Of a DNA stretch of 64,000 nucleotides, positions 20,484 through 27,500 are shown piece by piece. Both the position numbers and the translations under genes were made by a program. This stretch comes from Roseiflexus sp. RS-1 (GTDB lineage Bacteria > Chloroflexota > Chloroflexia > Chloroflexales > Roseiflexaceae), in NCBI RefSeq assembly GCF_000016665.1, contig NC_009523.1:868001-932000 (forward strand), in the 5' to 3' direction. How positions within the stretch are numbered: position 1 is the first letter of the stretch; every line of letters starts with the position of its first letter. Under the pieces are notes generated by a model, which made no database searches, was not told the DNA's origin, and was given only the letters and a program-made list of their open reading frames with translations.

Positions 20484-20872
20484 TGGATCGCGCGGCGCTC
20501 ATTGCGCGTCTGCTGAACCATTATGAACATCCACGCCATCGCGGTCCCCTTGTCGATGCGGATGTGACACTGACCGGCGGTCATCCTGAATGCGGCGACG
20601 TCATCACCATCTATCTGAAGGTTGAACCGCCGGATCGCATCACAGCAGTCTCCTTTGAGGGGCGCGGGTGCACAATTTCGCAGGCGGCGGCTTCGATACT
20701 GACCGAACTCGCTGCCGGTGCGACATTTGCAGCAGTTGAGACGATGACGCCGGACGAGATGATCGATCTCCTGGAACGTGAAGTGGTCGGAACGCGACCG
20801 CGTTGTGCAACGCTGGCACTGCGGATATTGAAGGCAGCGATCTCAACCTGCCGGATGGGAAAGATGTCGTGA
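20483..20872 (+). CDS. NifU/SufU-like Fe-S scaffold protein
   Basis: A 129-aa IscU-fold protein with three conserved cysteines (HPECGD, GRGCTIS, RPRCATLAL) and the N-terminal HYEHPRHRG motif also seen in SufU. It is a second paralogue of the sufU product at 15408. It could be a scaffold or a sulfur relay for the adjacent SufE and CysM. Its ATG overlaps the sufE stop, and its own stop overlaps the cysM start (GTGA), so three genes are translationally coupled. Confidence 0.85.
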   Translation: MDRAALIARLLNHYEHPRHRGPLVDADVTLTGGHPECGDVITIYLKVEPPDRITAVSFEGRGCTISQAAASILTELAAGATFAAVETMTPDEMIDLLEREVVGTRPRCATLALRILKAAISTCRMGKMS

Positions 20873-21834
20873 GTCTGCGCGTATTTGAGGAACGGATAGA
20901 CCGCCGCAGCACGCTGATCGATCTGGTCGGCAACACGCCGCTGCTGCGCCTGGCGCGGATCGATCCCGATCTGCCGCCTGGCGTTGCTGTCTATGCCAAG
21001 GCGGAGTGGTACAACCCCGGCGGTTCGGTCAAGGATCGTCCGGCATTGTGGATGATCCGCGATGGCGAACGACGCGGTTTGTTGCGTCCCGGCATGCGGA
21101 TCGCCGATGCAACCAGCGGCAACACCGGCATCGCCTATGCGACGCTTGGTGCGGCGCTCGGCTATCAGGTGACGCTGGCGCTGCCCGCCAATGCCAGTCC
21201 TGAACGGCGGCGGATTCTCCGTTCTCTCGGCGCAGAACTGGTGCTCACCGATCCATTGGAGGGCATGGATGCAGCGATACGTAAGATCCGTGCGCTGGTG
21301 CAGGAACACCCGGAACGCTACTTCTACCCGGATCAGTACAACAACCCTGCCAACCCGCGCGCCCACGAGGAGAGCACCGGCCCCGAAATCTGGGCGCAAA
21401 CCGGCGGTCGCGTGACGCACTTCGTGGCAGCGTTGGGCACCAGCGGCACGTTCATGGGCATCGGGCGCTTTCTGCGTACACGCAATCCTGCCGTGCGCCT
21501 GATCGCCGTCCAACCCGACGGACCCTACCACGCGCTGGAGGGCGTCAAGCATATGGCATCGACGACGCTGGTTCCCGGTATTTATGATCCGACGCTTGCG
21601 GATGCCACCATCGAGATTCGGAGTGAAGAAGCCTTCGCAATGGCGCGTCGTCTGGCGCGTACCGAAGGATTGATGGTCGGCGTCTCAGCCGCAGCCAACG
21701 TCGCTGCTGCACTGCGGGTCGCTCGTGACCTGCGCGAGGGGGTGGTGGTGACGATCCTGTGCGACGGCGCTGCCAAGTATCTCAGTGATCGCTTCTGGGA
21801 AGATGGCGATGGACGTGATGGCGAAGGGATCTGA
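20869..21834 (+). CDS. cysM: PLP-dependent cysteine synthase (CysM-like)
   Basis: A 321-aa fold-type II PLP enzyme. The PLP lysine is in NPGGSVKDRPA, the phosphate loop is TSGNTGIAYA, and GTSGTFMGIGR lies in the PLP-binding C-terminal part. The length is close to that of CysM of Mycobacterium tuberculosis, which uses O-phosphoserine and thiocarboxylated CysO. The nearby JAMM peptidase, CysO-like and MoeB-like genes favour that role over an O-acetylserine-dependent CysK. GTG 20869 overlaps the upstream stop; the frame opens at 20803 but that part overlaps the previous gene. Confidence 0.87.
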   Translation: MSLRVFEERIDRRSTLIDLVGNTPLLRLARIDPDLPPGVAVYAKAEWYNPGGSVKDRPALWMIRDGERRGLLRPGMRIADATSGNTGIAYATLGAALGYQVTLALPANASPERRRILRSLGAELVLTDPLEGMDAAIRKIRALVQEHPERYFYPDQYNNPANPRAHEESTGPEIWAQTGGRVTHFVAALGTSGTFMGIGRFLRTRNPAVRLIAVQPDGPYHALEGVKHMASTTLVPGIYDPTLADATIEIRSEEAFAMARRLARTEGLMVGVSAAANVAAALRVARDLREGVVVTILCDGAAKYLSDRFWEDGDGRDGEGI

Positions 21835-21835
21835 G

Positions 21836-21957
21836 GGTTGAAGGTTGAAGGTTGAGGGTTGAACGTTGGGGGTTGAACGTTGAGCGTTGGACGTTGAGCG
21901 TTGGACGTTGCAGGTTCCAGGTTGAACATTGAACGTTGAACGTTGAACGTTGCAGAC
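21836..21957. repeat. Period-7 tandem repeat (GTTGAAS-type)
   Basis: About 17 degenerate heptamers of the GTTGAAC/GTTGAAG/GTTGGAC type fill the gap between cysM and the JAMM peptidase gene. Related heptamers recur elsewhere in the window. Confidence 0.85.
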
Positions 21958-22016
21958 GCCGGGGAACGGAGGAACGTTTCTGACCCTTGAGATCTTTCTG
22001 ACAGGAACATGCCTGA

Positions 22017-22490
22017 ATGATGATCATTCTTTCCGACCACGTTCGTTATGCTATCGTGCAGCACGCTGAAGCGACCTATCCCAATGAGTGCGTCGGGTTG
22101 CTGATCGGGCGGATCGATGAGTCGCGCATTGCAGTGGAAGATATTTTTCCGACGCCAAACCGCTGGACGGTCGAAACCGGATTGACGCCGACCGATGCGG
22201 AACACTCGCAGCGCGACCGGTTCTATCTCGATCCGCGCGACTATCTGCGCGCCGATCGCGCCGCACGCGCCCGCCATCTCGATGTCGTCGGGTGTTACCA
22301 TTCGCATCCCGACCATCCGGCGACGCCGTCGCCGCGTGATCTGACCGGTGCTCAGGGGGTTGGCGGCGGTTCGCAGTTCGTGTTTCTCATTCAGAGTGTG
22401 ATCGACGGTCGCGCCGCCGAACTGACCGCCTGGACGCTGGATGAATCTGCTGCGCGTTTCGTGGCGGAGGAGATAGTTGTTGTGTGCTGA
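22017..22490 (+). CDS. JAMM/M67 metallopeptidase (Mec-like)
   Basis: A 157-aa JAB1/MPN+ zinc peptidase. The catalytic Glu is in YPNECVGLL and the JAMM motif is complete: HSHPDHPATPSPRD (HxH, seven residues, S, two, D). In M. tuberculosis the homologue Mec releases cysteine from CysO-cysteine; in other bacteria JAMM enzymes trim the C-terminus of ThiS/MoaD-type proteins. Its position between cysM and a CysO-like gene supports one or both roles here. ATG 22017 or 22020. Confidence 0.9.
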   Translation: MMIILSDHVRYAIVQHAEATYPNECVGLLIGRIDESRIAVEDIFPTPNRWTVETGLTPTDAEHSQRDRFYLDPRDYLRADRAARARHLDVVGCYHSHPDHPATPSPRDLTGAQGVGGGSQFVFLIQSVIDGRAAELTAWTLDESAARFVAEEIVVVC

Positions 22491-22496
22491 GTCGAG

Positions 22497-22743
22497 GCGA
22501 GAGGCGAGAGGCGAGGAGGAGGCAGGGCGGCGGGGCGACGTAGGGGCGCAGCGGCGGGGCGACGTAGGGGCGCAGCGGCGCCGCGCCCGTACTGGCAGCG
22601 GGGGGGTCATGGAGAGAGGGGATGGGGTAAGAGGGGATGAGGTGAGCGGGTTGAAGGTTGCACGTTGTTCTCGGTTCCTGGTTCTTGGTTCTTGGTTCTC
22701 AGTTCCTGGTTCCTGGTTCCTGGTTCCTGGTTCTTGGTTCTCA
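22497..22743. repeat. Low-complexity gap: GAGGCGA runs, 24-bp direct repeat, and period-7 GGTTCYT array
   Basis: Between the peptidase and cysO lie short GAGGCGA repeats, two copies of a 24-bp unit (containing GGCGACGTAGGGGCGCAG, about 22530-22580), and from about 22674 to 22743 ten heptamers of the GGTTCCT/GGTTCTT type. The array spells a long open frame in all three plus frames that should not be read as protein. Confidence 0.8.
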
Positions 22744-22758
22744 AAAGAGGTCACACCT

Positions 22759-23037
22759 ATGGCAGTCACCGTTACCATTCCAACCGCACTCCGCCAGTAC
22801 GTCGGCGGCAATGCCAGCGTCTCGCTTGCAGCCGGTTCTGTGGGTCAAATACTGGCAGCATTGAGCGAGCAGTACCCGCAACTGGGCAGGCATCTCTACA
22901 ACGAACAGGGCGCTCTACGCAGTTTCGTCAATATCTATGTCGGCGATGAAGATATCCGTCACCTGCAGGGGATCGAGACGCCAGTTCCCGACGGCGAGAC
23001 CGTGAGCATCATTCCGGCGATTGCAGGCGGCGTCTGA
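22759..23037 (+). CDS. cysO: CysO-like sulfur carrier protein (MoaD/ThiS family) with C-terminal GGV
   Basis: A 92-aa beta-grasp protein ending in PAIAGGV. In this family the C-terminal glycine is adenylated by a MoeB/ThiF enzyme, turned into a thiocarboxylate, and used as sulfide donor. Length and ending closely match CysO of M. tuberculosis, except that one residue (Val) follows the GG, so it would need trimming first; a JAMM peptidase is encoded just upstream. AAAGAGG 8 nt upstream supports ATG 22759; the longer open frame from 22477 is repeat sequence. Confidence 0.88.
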   Translation: MAVTVTIPTALRQYVGGNASVSLAAGSVGQILAALSEQYPQLGRHLYNEQGALRSFVNIYVGDEDIRHLQGIETPVPDGETVSIIPAIAGGV

Positions 23038-23149
23038 CCCACCGAAGTTTGTCGCCTGCGCAATGGCGCGCGGCACAAATGTCGGGGCGCGCATCAGCAG
23101 GTGAGGTGTGCCTGGTCTCTTCCGTAGTGCAGAAGTTGTGGGGTATCAT

Positions 23150-24301
23150 ATGGTTCTACCTTCTCTGTCAAATGAAGAAATCCGCCGCTACTCACGGCAT
23201 CTGATCCTGCCCGAGTTCGGTATGGAGGGGCAGCGTAAACTCAAGCAGGGCAGCGTGTTGCTGATCGGAACCGGCGGGCTTGGATCGCCGCTGGCGCTGT
23301 ATCTCGCCGCTGCGGGCGTGGGGCACATCGGACTGGTTGATTTCGACATCGTTGACGAAAGCAACCTGCAGCGCCAGATTATTCACGGCACATCCACGCT
23401 GGGCATTCGCAAAACCGAATCGGCAAAAATGCGCCTGCGCGATCTCAATCCGCATATCGACATCGCTACCTATGACGTTCAGATCACGTCGGACAACGCA
23501 TTCGACCTGATCCGACCATACGATGTGATCGTCGATGGCACCGATAATTTTCCCACCCGCTATCTGACGAACGACGCCTGTGTGATGCTGGGCAAACCTA
23601 ACGTGTACGGCTCGATCTTCCGCTTCGAGGGGCAGGCGACGGTTTTTTCGCCGAAACATGGCGGACCGTGCTACCGTTGTCTGTACCCGGAGCCGCCGCC
23701 GCCCGGTCTGGTGCCGAGTTGCGCCGAGGGTGGCGTGCTCGGCGTGCTCCCCGGCGTGATCGGGACGATCCAGGCAACCGAGGCGATCAAACTGCTCACC
23801 GGCATCGGCGAGCCGCTGATTGGTCGTCTGCTGCTCTACGATGCGCTGGCGATGCGCTTCCGCGAACTGAAACTGCGGCGCAACCCCGATTGTCCAGTGT
23901 GCGGCGATCATCCGACAGTCACCGAACTGATCGATTATCAGCAGTTCTGCGGTATTTCGCCCGAAGAGGCGCACCGTGACGCGACCATCGAGATAACTCC
24001 CGCCGAAGTCGCCGACTGGCTGCACAGCGACAACCCGCCCTTCCTGCTCGATGTGCGCGAACCAAACGAGTGGGAAATCTGCCATATCCCCGGCGCCGTG
24101 CGGATCTCGGTCAACGAACTGGCAGAGCGCATGAACGAACTCGATAGTGCGGTCGAAATGGTCGTCTACTGTCGCAGCGGTGTTCGCAGCGCCCGCGCCG
24201 TCGAATTGCTGCGCCAGGCAGGGTTCCGCAAAGTAAAGAACATGGCAGGCGGGATCTTGCGCTGGTCCGATGAGGTCGATCCGAGCGTGCCAAAATATTG
24301 A
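23150..24301 (+). CDS. ThiF/MoeB-type E1-like adenylyltransferase with rhodanese domain (MoeZ-like)
   Basis: A 383-aa two-domain protein. The N-terminal E1-like domain has GTGGLGSPLALYLAAAGVG (ATP loop), the DGTDNFPTRYLTND region, and zinc cysteines (CYRC, CPVC). The C-terminal rhodanese domain has persulfide Cys in VVYCRSGVRS. This fusion activates the glycine end of MoaD/ThiS/CysO-type carriers and delivers sulfur to it; M. tuberculosis MoeZ does this for CysO. The CysO-like gene is immediately upstream. ATG 23150 starts the conserved part. Confidence 0.92.
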   Translation: MVLPSLSNEEIRRYSRHLILPEFGMEGQRKLKQGSVLLIGTGGLGSPLALYLAAAGVGHIGLVDFDIVDESNLQRQIIHGTSTLGIRKTESAKMRLRDLNPHIDIATYDVQITSDNAFDLIRPYDVIVDGTDNFPTRYLTNDACVMLGKPNVYGSIFRFEGQATVFSPKHGGPCYRCLYPEPPPPGLVPSCAEGGVLGVLPGVIGTIQATEAIKLLTGIGEPLIGRLLLYDALAMRFRELKLRRNPDCPVCGDHPTVTELIDYQQFCGISPEEAHRDATIEITPAEVADWLHSDNPPFLLDVREPNEWEICHIPGAVRISVNELAERMNELDSAVEMVVYCRSGVRSARAVELLRQAGFRKVKNMAGGILRWSDEVDPSVPKY

Positions 24302-24303
24302 GG

Positions 24304-24332
24304 TTGGCATTCAGCCGCGCTGATGCTATAAT
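24304..24332 (+). promoter_or_regulatory. secG promoter (TTGGCA, 17 bp, extended -10 TATAAT)
   Basis: TTGGCA (24304-24309), then 17 bp, then TGCTATAAT with the -10 TATAAT at 24327-24332. Predicted start near 24339. Confidence 0.75.
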
Positions 24333-24372
24333 ACCGCTCCGTGATTCAGGTTCGTACAGACAGGATCGACGG

Positions 24373-24582
24373 GTGAAAATCGCACTTTACAGCGCACTTA
24401 TCATTGTCAGCGTAGCGCTGACCTTTCTGGTCGTCGTGCAGGGGCGCACTGCCGGTCTGCAACAGCGCGACACCATCTACCGCACGAAGCGTGGCATCGA
24501 GAAGACGATGCACCAGGCAACAATCGTGCTGGCGGTTGTATTCCTCCTGCTGGCGCTGATCGCCAGCCTGCCAATCTGGTAA
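24373..24582 (+). CDS. secG: Protein translocase subunit SecG
   Basis: A 69-aa protein with two membrane helices (about residues 2-21 and 48-68) joined by a hydrophilic loop containing VQGRTAGLQQ and YRTKRGIEK. This matches SecG, which supports SecYE-driven export. The first part of the loop follows the usual VLLQ-type pattern loosely. GTG 24373 is the start that fits the family length; a longer frame from 24298 overlaps the promoter. Confidence 0.8.
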   Translation: MKIALYSALIIVSVALTFLVVVQGRTAGLQQRDTIYRTKRGIEKTMHQATIVLAVVFLLLALIASLPIW

Positions 24583-24656
24583 ACGGCGTATTGAATGCAG
24601 CAGGCGCCGCTTCACAGGAGTAAAGCGACGTTTGCGCATTCCACGCTGATACATCT

Positions 24657-26327
24657 ATGGCACGTCGCATCCGCTGGCAAATCCTGATTGCGTCGATCAG
24701 TGCTCTGACGGTGCTGCTCCTGATGAGTTACCTGGCGCTCACACGCGCATCGGTGGCGCGCCCGCTGGCAGGAGGCGATTATATCGAAGGGGTTGTCGGC
24801 GCGCCGGTGCATCTCAATCCCCTGGTCGCTGATCCAGCCTCCGATCCGGTCGCCGCCGACATCCAGCGCCTGGTCTTCGAAGGGTTGACCCGCCCCGGTC
24901 CCGACGGTCTACCCATGCCGGCACTCGCCGAGTCGTGGGCGGTTGATGAGAGCGGGACAGTCTACACCTTTACACTGCGAAGCGGCGCGTCGTGGCACGA
25001 TGGTGCGCCGGTGACGGTCGATGACGTGCTGTTCACGCTGCGCGCTGTGCAGGGTCCGGCGTTCGCCGGTGATCAGAACGTTGCCGCTTTCTGGCGTACT
25101 GTCCTGGTTGATCGCGTCGGAGAACGCAGCGTCAGTTTCCGCTTGGAAGCGCCATTTGCGCCATTTCTGCGGTTGACCGGTTTCCCGATCCTCCCCGCGC
25201 ACCTGCTGCGTAACGTTCCGCCGGAACAGTGGGAGGCGCATCCATTCAACCGCTTGCCGGTCGGCGCCGGTCCGTACCGCCTGGTGGAACTCGATGAACA
25301 GCGTGCGCTGCTACGCGCCAACCCGCGTTATTTCGGCGCAACCCCGTTCATCGAAACGATTGAACTGCGCTTTTTTCGCACTGAACAGGAAGCATTCGCT
25401 GCGCTGACCCGCAGCGAGATTCAGGGTCTGGCATTCACCGGCGCCAGCGCCCTGGCGGATGTCAACCTGCCACGCGGCATTGTGCGACGTCAGGCGCTGC
25501 TGGATGGATACACGGCGCTCTCCTTCAACCTGCGCGACGGTCTGCTCACCGATCTCGGCGTGCGACGCGCACTGGCGACTGCACTCGACAAGGATGCCCT
25601 GATCGCCAGTGCGCTTGCGGGGAAGGTGATGCGGCTCGATACGCCGATTCTGCATGGATGGTGGGCGGAAACGTCCGATGTGTCGTGGTATGAGCCAGAC
25701 GTTGCCCGCGCAATGGCGCAACTTGACACGCTGGGGTACGTCCCGGGCGCCGATGGCGTCCGTGTTCGGGACGGTCAACCACTCGTCTTTTCGCTGCTGA
25801 CCGATAACTCTCCAACGCGGCGTGCGGTTGCAGAAGAGATTGCCCGTCAGTGGAGCGCCATCGGGGTGCAGATCGTTATCGAACCGGTCGAACCGACCGA
25901 AATGCAACGCCGGCTGGAAACGCATGAATTCACCATCGCACTGCACGGATGGCAGCGGCTCGGTTCCGATCCCGATGTCTTCGAACTCTGGCATTCGAGT
26001 CAGGCGGAGCGCGGACGCAATTACGCAGGTCTCGCAGATGCCACTATCGACGAGATTCTCTCCAGCGCGCGCAAAATCTACGACATCACGGATCGTGCCG
26101 AACTCTACCGTGAATTTCAGGAACGCTGGGTCGAACTGGCGCCGGGGATCATTCTCTATCAACCGATCCTGTTCCACGCCACAGTTGCCGACCTCGGCGA
26201 CACGATTGCCGTCCCGCCGGATGCCGCCGCTTCGCCCCATCTGCTGATCGGGCGCGAGGGGCGTTTTGTGAATGTCAACCGCTGGTATCTGCGTAGCGCT
26301 CGCGAGATCCGCGGTGATTTGCGATAA
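24657..26327 (+). CDS. ABC transporter substrate-binding protein, family 5 (peptide/nickel type)
   Basis: A 556-aa extracytoplasmic solute-binding protein. The N-terminus is a membrane anchor or uncleaved signal (about residues 8-31, no lipobox), followed by a family 5 domain with features such as VYTFTLRSGASWHDGAPVTVDDVLFTL split over two strands. No permease or ATPase genes are beside it, so it may serve a transporter elsewhere. It follows secG by 74 nt and could be cotranscribed. Confidence 0.88.
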   Translation: MARRIRWQILIASISALTVLLLMSYLALTRASVARPLAGGDYIEGVVGAPVHLNPLVADPASDPVAADIQRLVFEGLTRPGPDGLPMPALAESWAVDESGTVYTFTLRSGASWHDGAPVTVDDVLFTLRAVQGPAFAGDQNVAAFWRTVLVDRVGERSVSFRLEAPFAPFLRLTGFPILPAHLLRNVPPEQWEAHPFNRLPVGAGPYRLVELDEQRALLRANPRYFGATPFIETIELRFFRTEQEAFAALTRSEIQGLAFTGASALADVNLPRGIVRRQALLDGYTALSFNLRDGLLTDLGVRRALATALDKDALIASALAGKVMRLDTPILHGWWAETSDVSWYEPDVARAMAQLDTLGYVPGADGVRVRDGQPLVFSLLTDNSPTRRAVAEEIARQWSAIGVQIVIEPVEPTEMQRRLETHEFTIALHGWQRLGSDPDVFELWHSSQAERGRNYAGLADATIDEILSSARKIYDITDRAELYREFQERWVELAPGIILYQPILFHATVADLGDTIAVPPDAAASPHLLIGREGRFVNVNRWYLRSAREIRGDLR

Positions 26328-26347
26328 GCAGAAGAAAGTACACCGGT

Positions 26348-27223
26348 ATGACCATCGACCATCTCGTAGATCCTGCATGGCTCCTGGAGCACCTGAACGA
26401 TCCAGACATCCGCATCGCCGATCTGCGCTGGTATCTCCTCGAACCCGGTCGGGGACGCATTGAGTATCTGGAAGCGCACATCCCCGGCACCGTATATCTC
26501 GACATCGACACTGACCTGGCGGCGCCGCCGTTTCAGGGACCGGGTCGCCATCCCATTCCGTCACCCGAAGCATTCGCAGCAACCGCCTCACGCGCGGGGA
26601 TTGCGCCCACAACCCACGTTATCGCCTACGACAGCGTTGGCGGCGCCTATGCTGCGCGTCTCTGGTGGCTGTTGCGCTATTTCGGGCACGAACGGGTCTC
26701 ACTGCTCGACGGGGGATGGCCTGCATGGACGGCTGCCGGTTTCCCGGTCGAAACAGGTGATGTGGCGCCACAACCGACAGTATTCGTCCCACGCCCCAAC
26801 CGCTTGATGGTTGTCGATGCAGATGCTGTGGAGACACTGCGCCACAATCCACGCGCACTGATCATCGATGTGCGTGCGCCAGAGCGCTACCAGGGGATTG
26901 CCGAACCCCTCGATCCGCGCGCCGGACATATTCCAGGCGCAGTTTCCGCACCTTACGCCGATGCCATCGATACCAATGGACGGTTATTGCCGGCAGACGC
27001 GCTGCGGGCGCGTTATGCCGCGCTTGGCGCCGACCGCGCCGAAACCATTGTGTGTTACTGCGGTTCTGGCGTTACGGCTGCACATACCATCCTGGCGCTC
27101 GAACGCGCTGGCTGGAAGAACGTCCTGCTCTACGAAGGCTCCTGGAGCGACTGGTCGCGTGATCCTGCACGCCCCGCAGCATGTGATATAATACCCTGCA
27201 AAGGCTGTGACGGAGACGAGTAG
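26348..27223 (+). CDS. Sulfurtransferase, two-domain rhodanese family (second paralogue)
   Basis: A 291-aa tandem rhodanese protein. The persulfide Cys is in VCYCGSGVTAAHT, the usual CGSGVTA loop of thiosulfate sulfurtransferases; the first domain lacks the Cys. It starts with a segment similar to the paralogue at 19174 (LVDPAWLLEHLNDPDIRI). It is 20 nt downstream of the solute-binding protein gene. The C-terminus contains two extra Cys (ACDIIPCKGC) of unknown role. An extended -10 inside its 3' end appears to start the ileS leader. Confidence 0.9.
   Translation: MTIDHLVDPAWLLEHLNDPDIRIADLRWYLLEPGRGRIEYLEAHIPGTVYLDIDTDLAAPPFQGPGRHPIPSPEAFAATASRAGIAPTTHVIAYDSVGGAYAARLWWLLRYFGHERVSLLDGGWPAWTAAGFPVETGDVAPQPTVFVPRPNRLMVVDADAVETLRHNPRALIIDVRAPERYQGIAEPLDPRAGHIPGAVSAPYADAIDTNGRLLPADALRARYAALGADRAETIVCYCGSGVTAAHTILALERAGWKNVLLYEGSWSDWSRDPARPAACDIIPCKGCDGDE
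27184..27192 (+). promoter_or_regulatory. Extended -10 promoter for the ileS T-box transcript
   Basis: TGATATAAT (-10 at 27187-27192) lies in the last codons of the sulfurtransferase gene; no good -35 is seen. It would start a leader of about 300 nt. Confidence 0.45.
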
Positions 27224-27481
27224 GCGGCAGTGAACCGGTCAGCGAGCGCGCGGGTGGTGAGAGGCGCGCCAGAGTTCGGTCGCCGAATATCACTCCTGAG
27301 CCGGGAGGTGAACGCGCCAGGCGGACAATCAGCGCGTCAGTAGCCTGCCCCGGTTGCGCCGACCGTTATCCCGGCGGAGGTGTGCTGGCGCCTCGATGAG
27401 TGCAGCCGACGGTGTATCGGCTGAATCAGGGTGGTACCGCGGGGTTTTCTACCTCGTCCCTGTTGGGGGCGGGGATTTTTT
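27199..27481 (+). promoter_or_regulatory. T-box riboswitch (isoleucine) upstream of ileS
   Basis: The invariant T-box AGGGTGGTACCGCGG is at 27428-27442. It is followed by a rho-independent terminator: CCTCGTCCC (27452-27460) pairs through the TGTT loop with GGGCGGGG (27467-27474, two G-U pairs), then T6 at 27476-27481. About 140 nt upstream, GAATATCACTCC (27286-27297) fits a specifier loop, with ATC (27289-27291) as the Ile codon. Uncharged tRNA-Ile should pair with the specifier and the T-box UGGN and favour the antiterminator. The left boundary is approximate. Confidence 0.93.
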
Positions 27482-27500
27482 GTTGGTAAGGAGGTTGCGC

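Noticed and set aside
22477-22758. N-terminal extension of the CysO-like protein
   Set aside because: The extension is encoded by low-complexity and heptamer repeats; a good ribosome-binding site and the family start are at 22759.
21582-22811. A 409-codon minus-strand frame
   Set aside because: It runs antisense through cysM, the peptidase gene and repeats, and its translation is dominated by repeat-derived PGTRNQE and TFNPQ runs.
27354-27500. 49-codon extension of ileS
   Set aside because: It would translate the T-box and terminator; AAGGAGG places the start at 27501.
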